From positions 1 through 64,000 of the forward strand of contig JAMFSL010000079.1 of the NCBI GenBank assembly GCA_026225275.1: 64,000 nt of DNA, written 5' to 3'. The DNA is from Puia dinghuensis (GTDB taxonomy: Bacteria > Bacteroidota > Bacteroidia > Chitinophagales > Chitinophagaceae). Shown in pieces: positions 45,166 through 54,312 of the stretch. The translations under genes were made by a program, and so were the position numbers. The first letter of the stretch is position 1. Each line of letters opens with the position of its first letter. The notes beneath the pieces are model-generated. The model made no database searches. It had not been told where the DNA came from and was given only the letters and a program-made list of their open reading frames with translations.

Positions 45166-46416
45166 ATGCGCATGCGACGATTCGTCCTTTACACCCTGCT
45201 GTTGGTCATTTTTCACCGGGCAACCGCCCAGGAGAAGACAGATCCTTTCCTGCGGGACTTACTGCGGGGACAAGCCTCCCCTGCCTTGCTCCATGTGCTG
45301 GATCATCCCGATTCTTTTCGCTATCAGCTGATCTATACCCGTATCGACCGCGATAAGGACAACCAGCCTCATTTTCATAACTATTATTTCCGGGTCAATC
45401 CCCTGGAATACTACAACCCGGCATCAACGGTAAAAATGCCGTTAGCCTTCCTCGCTCTCGAGAAAATGGACAGCCTTGCCCGGTACGGTATCGACAAGGA
45501 AACGCCTATGTTCACAGACAGCACCTACAGCGGTCAGACAACGACATATACCGACAGTACTGCCATGACCGGAGTGCCTTCGCTGGCCCAATATATCAGA
45601 AGGATCTTTCTTGTCAGTGACAACGATGCATATAACCGTCTGTATGAATTCCTGGGCCAGGCACCGATCAACCGCCGGCTCTGGCAACTGGGCTATCCGG
45701 ACATCCGGATCACCCGTCGTTTCATGCCGATGACGGAGGACGAGAACAGGCATACCAATTCCATCCGTTTTGGTGCCGACAGTCATGTGCTGTACCGGCA
45801 ACCTCCGGCGGTCAGCACACTCGATTTCGATTTCAGCCACAGCATTCTCATCGGAAATGCCTACTATGACCGCCATGACTCACTTGTGCATGCCCCGATG
45901 GACTTTACCCGGCACAATAACTTTCCGTTGGAGGATGCACAGCAGATCATGCAGTCTGTGCTGTTTCCCGAATCGGTTCCCGCTGCCAGGCGGTTTCACC
46001 TGAATGACCGGGACTATCGCTTTCTCTATCAGTATATGTCCGAATATCCCGGCGAGTCCTCTTTTCCTCATTATGATACGACCACCTATTTCAAGGGCTA
46101 TACCAAATTCTTTCTCTTCCGGGCCAGTCGTTCACCCATCCCTTCCTATATCCGAAGTTTTAATAAACCTGGCTGGTCCTATGGCTTCGCCACGGATATC
46201 GCTTATATCGCGGACTTCCGGAACAAAGTGGAGTTCATGTTAAGCGGAACAATATATGTGAATGGCGACGGGATCTTAAATGACGATAAATACGAATATG
46301 AAGAAATTGCCTATCCTTTCTTCCGGGAGATAGGCAATATCGTTTACCAGTATGAGCTACAGCGCGGGCATCTTTATCCGCCAGACCTGAGCCGGTTTAT
46401 TCTATCCTATGACTAA
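45166..46416 (+). CDS. Exported class-A-like serine hydrolase
   Basis: A 416-residue exported protein (signal MRRFVLYTLLLVIFHRATAQ) of the beta-lactamase/transpeptidase superfamily. The three active-site boxes can be placed: STVK (Ser87, Lys90), SDN (about 150-152) and KPG (about 334) in the third-box position, usually KTG. Probably acts in the periplasm on a peptidoglycan-type or small ester/amide substrate. A beta-lactamase role is not implied. It is divergent from the FAH gene. Confidence 0.78.
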   Translation: MRMRRFVLYTLLLVIFHRATAQEKTDPFLRDLLRGQASPALLHVLDHPDSFRYQLIYTRIDRDKDNQPHFHNYYFRVNPLEYYNPASTVKMPLAFLALEKMDSLARYGIDKETPMFTDSTYSGQTTTYTDSTAMTGVPSLAQYIRRIFLVSDNDAYNRLYEFLGQAPINRRLWQLGYPDIRITRRFMPMTEDENRHTNSIRFGADSHVLYRQPPAVSTLDFDFSHSILIGNAYYDRHDSLVHAPMDFTRHNNFPLEDAQQIMQSVLFPESVPAARRFHLNDRDYRFLYQYMSEYPGESSFPHYDTTTYFKGYTKFFLFRASRSPIPSYIRSFNKPGWSYGFATDIAYIADFRNKVEFMLSGTIYVNGDGILNDDKYEYEEIAYPFFREIGNIVYQYELQRGHLYPPDLSRFILSYD

Positions 46417-46472
46417 GAGTTTACCAAGCTTGCGGGATGGGATTACTGAGCATTTGATTGGAAGGTTCTTCG

Positions 46473-46480
46473 TACCTTTG
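46473..46480 (+). promoter_or_regulatory. -7 box of the fatty acid hydroxylase gene
   Basis: TACCTTTG, exact match, 19 nt before the ATG at 46500. Confidence 0.45.
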
Positions 46481-46499
46481 CGCTATAATCTCGGCTACC

Positions 46500-47156
46500 A
46501 TGGAATTCGAAAAGATTCATAATAAAGGTCAGGCTCAGCTGTTTAAGAATCAGTATCTGGAAATGCTGACGAAGACCCACCCTGCGGTGATCTGGGGAAT
46601 GTACCTGCCTATTATCTCTTATTCGCTTTATTATAGCGGGTCCCGGTTGGACTACCCGATAGTCCGCATCGCACTGGTTTTCCTGGCGGGCATGCTTTTC
46701 TGGACCTTCTTCGAATACATAATGCACCGGTATATATTTCACATGATAGCGGAAAGCCCCAGGGCCCGCAAATTCATCTACACCCTGCACGGGAATCACC
46801 ATCATTATCCGCGCGACCGCGAACGGCTGTTCATGCCACCCGTTCCCAGTCTCATTATTGCCTCGATCATCTTCCTGCTCCTTCGCCTGGTCATCGGTAC
46901 CAATGTCTTCATGTTCTTTCCGGGATTCATGCTCGGATATCTCTTATATGGCAGCATGCATTATGCCATCCATGCCTGGAACCCTCCCTTCAAATGGATG
47001 AAGCCTTTGTGGCGCAATCATCACCTGCATCATTACAAGGACGAACATAAAGGCTACGGAGTGAGCAGCACCATCTGGGACCGGGTGTTCGGCACGATGT
47101 TCGATCTGAAAAAAGAAAAGGAAGACAAAGAAAAGGTAAAGGAACTGATGTTTTAA
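46500..47156 (+). CDS. Fatty acid hydroxylase/sterol desaturase family protein
   Basis: A 218-residue inner-membrane di-iron enzyme, begun at the ATG at 46500 after the promoter box. The histidine clusters are all present: HRYIFH, HGNHHHYPRD, HYAIHAW and HHLHHYKDEHKGYG, between four hydrophobic segments. The order and the HGNHHHYP wording resemble fatty acid 2-hydroxylase (FA2H/Scs7), so it may hydroxylate a fatty acid or a sphingolipid acyl chain; Bacteroidota make sphingolipids. The cytochrome b5 domain of fungal Scs7 is absent. Confidence 0.85.
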   Translation: MEFEKIHNKGQAQLFKNQYLEMLTKTHPAVIWGMYLPIISYSLYYSGSRLDYPIVRIALVFLAGMLFWTFFEYIMHRYIFHMIAESPRARKFIYTLHGNHHHYPRDRERLFMPPVPSLIIASIIFLLLRLVIGTNVFMFFPGFMLGYLLYGSMHYAIHAWNPPFKWMKPLWRNHHLHHYKDEHKGYGVSSTIWDRVFGTMFDLKKEKEDKEKVKELMF

Positions 47157-47177
47157 TCCGGCCTGCGGGCGATGGGG

Positions 47178-47498
47178 TTACCAACGCTCTTCTTCGTTAG
47201 GTGTATCCCGCCGGCTATATTCCCTTCGGGTCAATATCTTTTGCCACTGCCTTTCGAGGATCAGCCGGGCGATCAGCAGACCGGCGTCGGAGGCCTGATT
47301 TTCCTGCAATAAAAGTCGCAGCTTTGATTCGTTGATATCGATGCGGTAGAGCAGTTGAACGAGCTCGCTGAAGTCCCTATTGATCATCATATTGATCCTT
47401 TCGGTCAACAATGCCTCGAGTGCATCCATGGTGACCATTTCGGGTAGTTCCAGCCCATAAGAGGTATTGAGATCATATAGTAAGGCTGCCGTCTCCAT
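47178..47498 (-). CDS. Small conserved hypothetical protein
   Basis: A 106-residue helical protein with no signal or membrane segment. Residues 20-75 are amphipathic (ALEALLTERINMMINRDF, LLYRIDINESKLRLLLQEN), then a basic/acidic tail. Its start codon overlaps the TIGR02757 stop codon (TGATG), so it is translationally coupled to that gene. Similar small proteins occur at this position in Bacteroidota, but the family function is unknown. Confidence 0.7.
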   Translation of the reverse strand: METAALLYDLNTSYGLELPEMVTMDALEALLTERINMMINRDFSELVQLLYRIDINESKLRLLLQENQASDAGLLIARLILERQWQKILTRREYSRRDTPNEEERW

Positions 47499-48319
47499 CA
47501 GAATTTTTCCATGACGCCCAGTCCGAAGAGCGCGAAATCATATTTCACCGGATCTTCGGGATCCAGCAAGGCCAGGCTTTGGGTCAGTTCCAATGCCGCC
47601 AGCCAATCGGTCGGCGTTCGGGTCAGCAGGCCAAACCTTCTCGCTACCCTGGCTACATGCAAGTCCAGCGGGCAGATCAATTGGCCGGGCGAAATGCGGT
47701 TCCAAAGGCCGAAATCCACTCCTTTGTTATCTTTTCTGACCATCCAGCGGAGGAACATATTCAACCTTTTGCAGCTGGAGTTCCTCTCGGGGGTGGCGAT
47801 ATGTTTGCGCGTGCGTGGGGGTATTGCTTCGAGCGAGAAGAAATAATGGTGGAATGCGGTCAGCGCGGCGCCGGGCTCATAATCCTTTTCCGGGCGGCCG
47901 CGGTTCGCAGACTCCTGCCAGGGCAGCAAAAAAGCGTATTCCAACGAGTCATAGCGGCTATAATGATGTCGGAAGAATTCGATGAAATACAGCAGGTCAG
48001 TTGGATTGAAGGTCCTGTGCTTGAACGCCAGAAGAGTCTTTAATTCCTTGTCCGTGTGATGGAGGATGAATTGATGCGGCGCATTGTCCATCAGCTGCAT
48101 CAGTTCTTTTGATTTACGGATGATGGTCGTGCGGTTGCCCCAGGAAAAAATAGCGGTAAAAAATCCGGCTATTTCTATATCCTGCCGTTGGCTGTAGGCA
48201 TGTGGAACACATATCGGATCGTCGGCGATAAAAGAAGGTCGGTTATATTCCGCCACCTTTCTGTCGAGAAAAGCCCGGAGAGTCGCCGGTACAGGTTCGT
48301 ATGTGTCCATCGTGCTCAT
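47498..48319 (-). CDS. TIGR02757 family protein
   Basis: A 273-residue soluble protein of the TIGR02757 family, found almost only in Bacteroidota and relatives. Residues 22-60 (YNRPSFIADDPICVPHAYS, then IAGFFTAIFSWGNR) and the end (ICPLDLHVARVARRFGL, then DPVKYDFALFGLGV) are the family's distinctive stretches. The fold seems distantly like HhH-GPD base-excision glycosylases, where the Asp in LDLH would be in the catalytic position. Role is not proven. It overlaps metB by 4 bp and the next gene by 1 bp. Confidence 0.85.
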   Translation of the reverse strand: MSTMDTYEPVPATLRAFLDRKVAEYNRPSFIADDPICVPHAYSQRQDIEIAGFFTAIFSWGNRTTIIRKSKELMQLMDNAPHQFILHHTDKELKTLLAFKHRTFNPTDLLYFIEFFRHHYSRYDSLEYAFLLPWQESANRGRPEKDYEPGAALTAFHHYFFSLEAIPPRTRKHIATPERNSSCKRLNMFLRWMVRKDNKGVDFGLWNRISPGQLICPLDLHVARVARRFGLLTRTPTDWLAALELTQSLALLDPEDPVKYDFALFGLGVMEKF

Positions 48320-49455
48320 GAAATGGCCTGCTGGAGATCTTCTATCAGATCGTCTGCATCTTCGATGCCGACGCTCAGCCGGATCAACGAATCGCTCAAT
48401 CCATTGCGAAGACGTTCTTCCCTCGGAATGCTGGCATGCGTCATGCTGGCCGGATGATTGATCAGCGATTCCACCCCACCCAGACTTTCCGCAAGGGCGA
48501 AGACTTTTGTAGAGGACAGGACTTTCTTAGCCGTTTCAACACTGTCATCTTTCAGGGTAAAGCTCATCATACCGCCGAATCCGCGCATCTGTTTTTTCGC
48601 CACAGCATAACCCGGATGGTCTTCGAATCCGCACCAGTATACTTTACCTATCTTCGGATGGTTGCGCAGCCAATGGGCAATCGCCTCACCATTGGAGCAA
48701 TGCCTGTCCATGCGCACATGCAGTGTCTTCAGCCCGCGAAGAACGAGGAAGCAGTCCTGGGGTCCGGGAACAGCGCCGCAGGCCTTCTGAATGAAATATA
48801 ATTTCTCGCGCAGTTCATCGCTCTTCATAACCAGGCAACCGTGGATCACGTCGCTGTGACCGCCGAGATATTTGGTGGCGGAATGCAGGACAAGATCGGC
48901 GCCCAGATCCAATGGATTTTGCAGGTAGGGAGAGGCAAAAGTGTTATCTACACAAAACATGATCTTGTGTTGATTGGCAATGGCCGCCAACGCTGCAATA
49001 TCAACGATGTTCATCAACGGGTTGGTCGGCGTCTCGGCCCAGATCAGTTTCGTATTCGCGTTGATATGCGGCAGGATAGCGGATGCCTCCTGCATGTCGA
49101 CAAAGTGAAACCGGATACCGGCCTTTTCAAAAATTTTAGTGAACAAGCGGTACGTTCCCCCGTACATATCGTTAGCGGCAATGACTTCGTCACCCGGCAC
49201 GAGCAGTCGAAGGACGGCATCCGTGGCCGCGACACCGCTGCTGAAACACAATCCATGCCGGCCGTTCTCGATGTGGGCCAGCGCCGATTCCAATGCGGAA
49301 CGGGTAGGGTTCTGCGATCGGGCATATTCATATCCCTTGTGTACACCCGGGGCGGATTGAACATAAGTAGAGGTCTGATAGATCGGTGTCATGATCGCAC
49401 CCGTAGAGGGGTCTGGCTCTATGCCCGCGTGGATCAGTTTGGTTGAGAGTTTCAT
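48316..49455 (-). CDS. Cystathionine gamma-synthase/lyase family PLP enzyme
   Basis: A 379-residue PLP-dependent trans-sulfuration enzyme that makes cystathionine from an activated homoserine or splits cystathionine. Seen: YEYARSQNPTRSALESALA, FSSGVAATDAVLRLL, the PLP-Lys in LHSATKYLGGHSD, and ESLGGVESLINHPASMTHA near the end. The family includes synthase and lyase members with the same folds; sequence alone does not separate them, so no symbol is given. Starts a three-gene operon with TIGR02757 and the 106-residue protein. Confidence 0.93.
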   Translation of the reverse strand: MKLSTKLIHAGIEPDPSTGAIMTPIYQTSTYVQSAPGVHKGYEYARSQNPTRSALESALAHIENGRHGLCFSSGVAATDAVLRLLVPGDEVIAANDMYGGTYRLFTKIFEKAGIRFHFVDMQEASAILPHINANTKLIWAETPTNPLMNIVDIAALAAIANQHKIMFCVDNTFASPYLQNPLDLGADLVLHSATKYLGGHSDVIHGCLVMKSDELREKLYFIQKACGAVPGPQDCFLVLRGLKTLHVRMDRHCSNGEAIAHWLRNHPKIGKVYWCGFEDHPGYAVAKKQMRGFGGMMSFTLKDDSVETAKKVLSSTKVFALAESLGGVESLINHPASMTHASIPREERLRNGLSDSLIRLSVGIEDADDLIEDLQQAIS

Positions 49456-49458
49456 GTG

Positions 49459-49725
49459 TTAAAGATACAAAGGAAAACCACTCCCCCAGTTTAACAAAAA
49501 CTTAACCCGAAATAAGCAACATGACTTATCCCGCTTCGCGCGCGGATTCGCATGCTTCAAAACTTTATTTACCCCTTTAAGGTCAATATGGATTTTCAGG
49601 TGGTTATGTTCGTCTTTCCTGCGTTTACCGGGAGTGTAGATTGGCTTGACATACGCTTGCTTTGACATTAGCTTTGACTCATCAAAGTAATTTAATTGAT
49701 TAAAATTTTTTAAATAACACTCCAT
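49459..49725 (-). CDS. Uncertain short basic ORF
   Basis: An 88-codon frame (or 69 from the ATG at 49668, MSKQAYVKPIYTPGKRRKDE) lies between metB and the PepSY-like gene. It is rich in Lys, Arg and Asn/His and includes HNHLKIHIDLKGVNKVLKHA. I do not recognise it; it may be real because of the basic, structured look, or chance in a promoter region shared with the divergent gene. Confidence 0.3.
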   Translation of the reverse strand: MECYLKNFNQLNYFDESKLMSKQAYVKPIYTPGKRRKDEHNHLKIHIDLKGVNKVLKHANPRAKRDKSCCLFRVKFLLNWGSGFPLYL

Positions 49726-50185
49726 GACACCGAATCATTTTTTCAAAAGAACATTTCTGATTGCAGTTTGCCTGCTGTCTCTTTCTGCAGGTGTATTTGC
49801 AGAACATCATTTCTCCATCAATGATAAATTGCTGGAAGCTTTTCAAAGAACATTTCCGGATGCTATCCAGGTAAAATGGACAGAGCAGCCAACCGGTTAC
49901 TTAGTCACCTTCAAACAGAACGATATTCTGAACAAGGTGAGTTATGACAAGGACGGCAACTTCGTGGGCTCCCTTCGTTATTATTCGGAGAAGAACCTGC
50001 CGGTTACGGTGATCTGCCGCCTGCAGAAAGACTATGCCGGCAAGTCGGTGTTCGGAGTGACTGAAATCGCTACTGAAAATGGCACCGATTATTTTATCAG
50101 ATTACAGGATGATAAGAACTGGTATACCGTTCATTCGGATGCCTCAGGCAATCTGGAGAAGATTGAAAAATTCGCCAAGGCTTGA
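49724..50185 (+). CDS. Exported PepSY-like small protein, copy A
   Basis: A 153-residue secreted protein with signal (residues 8-26, cleavage after VFA). The mature part, with QRTFPDAIQVKWTEQPTGYLVTFKQNDIL and later YFIRLQDDKNWYTVHSDASGN, follows the PepSY-like/beta-lactamase-inhibitor-like fold common in Bacteroidota. Copy B is at 53751. Function unknown; PepSY-type domains may inhibit peptidases or bind envelope ligands. It is convergent with asnB. Confidence 0.78.
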   Translation: MTPNHFFKRTFLIAVCLLSLSAGVFAEHHFSINDKLLEAFQRTFPDAIQVKWTEQPTGYLVTFKQNDILNKVSYDKDGNFVGSLRYYSEKNLPVTVICRLQKDYAGKSVFGVTEIATENGTDYFIRLQDDKNWYTVHSDASGNLEKIEKFAKA

Positions 50186-50202
50186 CAATCCGACTGGCCT
50201 GC

Positions 50203-52071
50203 CTAAGAGTTATCTTTCATGCAGGCAGCGGTCACCAGGTAACGCCAATCAAAATTTTCAGCCGCATGGGCTTCCATCGGCTGAATTTTTTTTTGCAGGA
50301 CGGCCGGCGCCAGGATGCCCATTTTCACCAGGCTGCGCCGGGCTTCCTGGACATATTCCTGCAGAATCCCATCTTGCATCCAGGCGAGTTGGGGCGGTTC
50401 ATAACCTATCTTGTCACGTCGCCAGGCGATCCCGGCGGGCAGCATGGGCTCGGCACTCTTTCTGAGTAACCACTTGGTCCATCCTCCCCGGATCTTGAAA
50501 TGGGCAGGAAGGGCGAACAGGAACTCTGCCAGCCGGTGATCGAGAAAAGGCAGCCTTACCTCGACACCATGCGCCATACTATTGCGATCGGCATAGCGCA
50601 GCAGTTCTTCCATCCCATTCATCAGGGCATTATAATAGAGGATGCCATTCAGGCTTGCGACAGGTGGGATATCATAGTAAGAGATGCCGGACTGCCGGAC
50701 AAAATCCCCGGCGAGGTCCTTGTTGTCGAGCTGCAGGGCCGTCTGTCTTTTTTTCTGATAACGCCCGGCATAAGCGGGTAGCAGTGCGGCGAGCCTGTTC
50801 TTCCAGCTCCAGCCATCCGGCGTGTCGAAATCTTTGGCCGCTGCCAGTTCATGAGCCAGGGTCTTTTTATCACTCCTGTAGAGTTCGCGCCAGTACCAGG
50901 AATAGTATTTGGGATAGCCGGCCAGCAGCTCGTCGGCGCCCTGTCCATCCAGCAGTACCTTTACATGCCGGCTGGCCGCAAGCCCGAACACGCTGAACTG
51001 GGCGTAGATGCTGGAGGATTGAAACGGCTCTTCCTGGTGCGCAATCAGTTTTTCAAAATCCCGGACGAGGTCCGCAGCGCCGGGAGTCGTCTGGTAATTT
51101 TCAAGAGAAAAATGACGCGTCAATAAGGAGATGTAGGCGGATTCGTCTTTTGCAAAGCCCGGAAATACGGCCGAGAAAGTGGGCAGTTTTTGCGGGGAGT
51201 CCGACTGCCTGAGGATACTGGCGACGATGGTCGAGCTGTCTAATCCCCCGCTGAGACTGGTGCCGACGCTGACGTCGCTGCGGAGACGCTTGCTGACGGA
51301 ATCGGCCAGCAGCGCGGTGAATTCTTGCAGGACAGCCTGTTCGCTCCTGCCTGCTGAGAGGACGCGCTCTCCCTCCTCCGGATAGGGGTCCCAGTACCTG
51401 TTGATCTCCGATTGCCGGGTCAGCGCATGATAGAGAAGAAAGGACCGGGCAGGTAACTTATTAATATGGCGGAAGAAGGTCTCCGATCCGTCGGCGGGAT
51501 TCTGTGTATAGCCGAGCGTAATGAAATTGAAGAGCATGGCCGGGTTGCTGTCTTTTATTATTCCGGCAGCCCAGAGGGCCTTCATTTCGCTGGCAAAAAG
51601 GAATTGACTTTTGTCCTGATAGATGAACAGCGGTTTCTCGCCGAAACGATCCCTCGCAAGGAACAGCGTTTTTTCCTGCTCGTCCCAGAGCGCGAAGGCA
51701 AACATGCCATCGAAGTGCTGCAGGCAGCTGGTTCCGTAAAGATCGTAAGCAGCCATGATCACTTCGGTGTCGGTCCGGGAAGAAAAGGAATAGCCTTTCA
51801 ATTGCAACAGGCTGCGCAGCTCGCGGTAGTTGTAAATCTCGCCATTGTGTATCAGCGTATAGCGGTCGAGATAATGCATCGGCTGTGCGCCGGCGGGACT
51901 GAGATCGATGATAGACAGCCGGCGGCTACCCAAGCCCGCCAATCCTGAGGGACTGATCCAACGTCCCTGTCCGTCAGGACCCCGGTGAGCGATGGCATCC
52001 GTCATTTTTTTCAGTCGCTGTTCCGTTATGTGGGCCGGATCGGCCGAGAGGATACCTGCAATACCGCACAT
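50203..52071 (-). CDS. asnB: Asparagine synthase, glutamine-hydrolysing
   Basis: Makes asparagine from aspartate, ATP and glutamine nitrogen, or acts in surface-glycan modification in some loci. 622 residues. Cys2 nucleophile in MCGIAGIL, the N-terminal glutaminase (about 1-210 with RLSIIDLSPAGAQPM), then synthetase PP-loop TSLSGGLDSSTI (about 266-277) and DGQGADELLAGYPKYY. The C-terminal synthetase part is complete. It is last in the likely operon AcpH-DUF2911-asnB (gaps of 20 and 30 bp). Confidence 0.92.
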   Translation of the reverse strand: MCGIAGILSADPAHITEQRLKKMTDAIAHRGPDGQGRWISPSGLAGLGSRRLSIIDLSPAGAQPMHYLDRYTLIHNGEIYNYRELRSLLQLKGYSFSSRTDTEVIMAAYDLYGTSCLQHFDGMFAFALWDEQEKTLFLARDRFGEKPLFIYQDKSQFLFASEMKALWAAGIIKDSNPAMLFNFITLGYTQNPADGSETFFRHINKLPARSFLLYHALTRQSEINRYWDPYPEEGERVLSAGRSEQAVLQEFTALLADSVSKRLRSDVSVGTSLSGGLDSSTIVASILRQSDSPQKLPTFSAVFPGFAKDESAYISLLTRHFSLENYQTTPGAADLVRDFEKLIAHQEEPFQSSSIYAQFSVFGLAASRHVKVLLDGQGADELLAGYPKYYSWYWRELYRSDKKTLAHELAAAKDFDTPDGWSWKNRLAALLPAYAGRYQKKRQTALQLDNKDLAGDFVRQSGISYYDIPPVASLNGILYYNALMNGMEELLRYADRNSMAHGVEVRLPFLDHRLAEFLFALPAHFKIRGGWTKWLLRKSAEPMLPAGIAWRRDKIGYEPPQLAWMQDGILQEYVQEARRSLVKMGILAPAVLQKKIQPMEAHAAENFDWRYLVTAACMKDNS

Positions 52072-52101
52072 GTGGTTGGGTTTGTAGTTTGAGAAGGCGC
52101 C

Positions 52102-52662
52102 TTACCAGCCGATAGGCAGCTGTACCAGCACATCGTCCCAGCTGATGACCAGATTGGCGCCTTTGACTGCCTTTTGGAATGAAATAGAGAAGGCCTCGGT
52201 GATCTCAGATTTCTTTTCCACAGCCACCGTGCTGCGCAAGACATCCTTGGAAGGGTCATAGGCAAATGCGCCCCAGGTATCGTTTTCTTTATTGAATATC
52301 AACGTCCATTTATCTTCATTGACCAGCGCGTACAAGGTATAGCGACCCTTTTTTAACGTTTTGCCGTCGATTTTAACGTCCTGGAAAAATTCGATCTCCG
52401 TCGCCTCATTAGCCCCTAACCGCCAAACCTGTCCGTAGGAGACCAGGTCTCCGAACAGCTTACGCCCTCTTTTTTGAGGACGGCTATAGACCACGCGGGC
52501 AATCAGGGGTTCGTTGATCTTGTCTTGTATCTTCAGCACCGGGTAGTTCACCGGGTAATAACTGATGTCCAGCGGAGAACTATCCAGTCCAGTAGGTTGC
52601 AACTGTGCTTTTGCCGCTACCATTCCCACCAGGAGACCTGCCAAAACAAGGATCTTCTTCAT
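52102..52662 (-). CDS. Exported DUF2911 protein
   Basis: A 186-residue exported protein (signal MKKILVLAGLLVGMVAAKAQ). The DUF2911 core is clear: ARVVYSRPQKRGRKLFG, YGQVWRLGANEATEIEF and KGRYTLYALVNEDKWTLIFN, then WGAFAYDP. Families of this type are found mainly in Bacteroidota and have no fixed function. It is between AcpH and asnB in the same transcription direction. Confidence 0.9.
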   Translation of the reverse strand: MKKILVLAGLLVGMVAAKAQLQPTGLDSSPLDISYYPVNYPVLKIQDKINEPLIARVVYSRPQKRGRKLFGDLVSYGQVWRLGANEATEIEFFQDVKIDGKTLKKGRYTLYALVNEDKWTLIFNKENDTWGAFAYDPSKDVLRSTVAVEKKSEITEAFSISFQKAVKGANLVISWDDVLVQLPIGW

Positions 52663-52682
52663 ATCACAAAAATATCCAATTT

Positions 52683-53378
52683 TCAGCGGATCGGTAGGTC
52701 TTCCATAGTTCGGACGGCAAAATCCCTCAATGAGGGGAAAAATTCCCGGTAACAGGCTTCTAATTCCCGGTAATGGGCCTCAAAAAGCTCACAGGCCTGC
52801 TCTGGCGGCGGCATATAGGCAGCCCTTCGGGCCAGACCGGCAAAACTATTGAAAATTCCTTCTTTATACCGGTAGTGGTATAACCAGTCCTGGTTGCGCA
52901 TGTAAGGGAACATCCGGGCGAAACGTTCCGGGAAAAAGGATTCCCTGGTGGCCAGCTGTTGGTAGGTCTGTTGCGCGAATGCGGCCAGAGACCGGTCGAG
53001 GGACCGGTCGATACTAGAAGCGCCAGCGCTGTGGTCGGGCAGGGCAGGAATAGTTCCCGCAAGGGCCTCATTCTCCTCGGCAGGAAATGCTATAGGATCA
53101 TTAGCCAGAAAATAATCGTACGCCACATCGGTAAGAGCACCGGAGTAAAGCCCGTAAACAGCTCTGAAATAAGATTTTGCGCGCCGCGTGACCGGATGGG
53201 TATCGGTGAAAGTGTCGATAGCCCGGTGCAGGATGATGCCTTTGCGGATGCTGTCGGGATACTCCAGTTGTTTCTTCCCCTTGACAAAGTCGCTGATCAG
53301 ATTTCCCACCACAACGTCCGGAATTCCGAAAGAAAGATATGCATGCGCCAAATAATTCACAGGATCTAATGTAGCCAT
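52683..53378 (-). CDS. ACP phosphodiesterase-like protein (AcpH, DUF479)
   Basis: A 231-residue all-helical protein of the AcpH family, which removes 4'-phosphopantetheine from acyl carrier protein. Seen: NYLAHAYLSF, GNLISDFVKG, LHRAIDTFTDTHP and DVAYDYFLAND, the metal-binding HD-like residues, plus FARMFPYMRNQDWLYHYR. Family start MNYLAHAYL is preceded here by six residues (MATLDP); the exact start is uncertain by this length. First gene of the likely three-gene operon. Confidence 0.85.
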   Translation of the reverse strand: MATLDPVNYLAHAYLSFGIPDVVVGNLISDFVKGKKQLEYPDSIRKGIILHRAIDTFTDTHPVTRRAKSYFRAVYGLYSGALTDVAYDYFLANDPIAFPAEENEALAGTIPALPDHSAGASSIDRSLDRSLAAFAQQTYQQLATRESFFPERFARMFPYMRNQDWLYHYRYKEGIFNSFAGLARRAAYMPPPEQACELFEAHYRELEACYREFFPSLRDFAVRTMEDLPIR

Positions 53379-53750
53379 TCTAACGGTCTTTTTACCGAAA
53401 GTTTATTTTAACACTATATAAGATGATTTTAGAGTTTTATTAAGAATTCGCCTCCAAGGCCTATGGATAAAGGGTTTCGAAGCCTTTGTCCAGACAACGG
53501 GCAAGGTGGTTAAGGCTCCTTGTTCATTATTCGTTAACATGCGGGGCCACTGATCAATATTGGCTTGTAAGAAAGTGTAACCTAAATACTTTTGCTGCGT
53601 CTTAGTTATTGTAGATCTTATATAGCACGCGGGAAGGAGCATCAAAAAAAAAAATTTCACGAAGATGCAACATGGAATGAATAGCCCGCGTCTCTTATAT
53701 ACAACGATCTTAAAAAGACAAAAAAACTTAAACGCATAAAGCAAACAAAC
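53379..53750. other. Intergenic region with leader of the PepSY-like gene
   Basis: This 372-bp gap has no supported gene; the 113-codon minus-strand frame looks random. It holds the promoter at 53565-53594 and a leader of about 150 nt for the gene at 53751. A short A-run and T-rich sequence near 53640-53660 is otherwise unremarkable. Confidence 0.5.
53565..53594 (+). promoter_or_regulatory. Promoter of PepSY-like gene copy B
   Basis: TTG (53565-53567), a 19-bp spacer, then TACTTTTG (53587-53594). Both elements fit the Bacteroidota consensus. A start just downstream leaves a leader of about 150 nt. Confidence 0.7.
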
Positions 53751-54206
53751 ATGAAAAAGATTTTTTTATCTCTCGCCGCGGTAGCCCTGATGGGTATCAG
53801 CGCATTCGCCAATGGTAATGATGAAGTCATCGGCCAGAAGACATTGTCAGCATTCAAAAGCGATTTCACGAATGCCAGCCATACGACCTGGGAACAGAAG
53901 GCTGGCTTTATCAAAGCCACATTCTCCCTCAACGGCCAGGTGCTGTGCGCATATTATAACAATGACGGTGAATTGCAGGCCGTCGTTCGCAACATCATCA
54001 GCGATCAACTACCGCTCAATCTCCTTGCTTCACTTAAGAAAGATTATGCAGACTACTGGATCACCGATCTTTTTGAAATCTCCGCCGGAAGCGAAACCTC
54101 TTATTATGTAACACTGGAGAACAGTGATAAGAAGATCGTGCTGAAATCGGATGGCGCTTCTTACTGGAATGTCTTCAGCAAGGAGAAAAAAGCTTTGGCT
54201 GAATAA
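53751..54206 (+). CDS. Exported PepSY-like small protein, copy B
   Basis: A 151-residue secreted protein (signal KKIFLSLAAVALMGISAFA, cut after AFA). The mature part resembles that of copy A at 49724: both have a FPDA/FTNASHT lead-in, a hydrophobic beta pattern, then a LxKDYADYWITDLFEI / LQKDYAGKSVFGVTEI stretch and a late Tyr-rich strand. Likely a paralogue pair. It has its own promoter with a long leader, and three hairpins follow (54231-54341). Function unknown. Confidence 0.78.
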   Translation: MKKIFLSLAAVALMGISAFANGNDEVIGQKTLSAFKSDFTNASHTTWEQKAGFIKATFSLNGQVLCAYYNNDGELQAVVRNIISDQLPLNLLASLKKDYADYWITDLFEISAGSETSYYVTLENSDKKIVLKSDGASYWNVFSKEKKALAE

Positions 54207-54230
54207 GCATCTATATATATCCCGGTTAGT

Positions 54231-54279
54231 TAAAAAGAAACCCGCCTCAAAGCAGAAATGTAGAGGCGGTTTCTTTTTG
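54231..54279 (+). terminator. Rho-independent terminator of the PepSY-like gene
   Basis: AAAAAGAAAC with CCGCCTC and GAGGCGG with TTTCTTTTT form a stem with a 14-nt loop; U-rich end. It is followed by two more hairpins. Confidence 0.8.
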
Positions 54280-54312
54280 TTTAATAACCTTTAAAAGGCT
54301 CCGCCTTTTATG

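Noticed and set aside
45166-46416. True beta-lactamase resistance gene
   Set aside because: The three boxes fit the wider serine hydrolase superfamily; the third box is KPG, the protein is longer than class A enzymes (416 versus about 290), and nothing shows antibiotic hydrolysis.
53403-53744. Minus-strand frame of 113 codons
   Set aside because: It overlaps the promoter and leader of the PepSY-like gene, has irregular composition and no recognisable start region.
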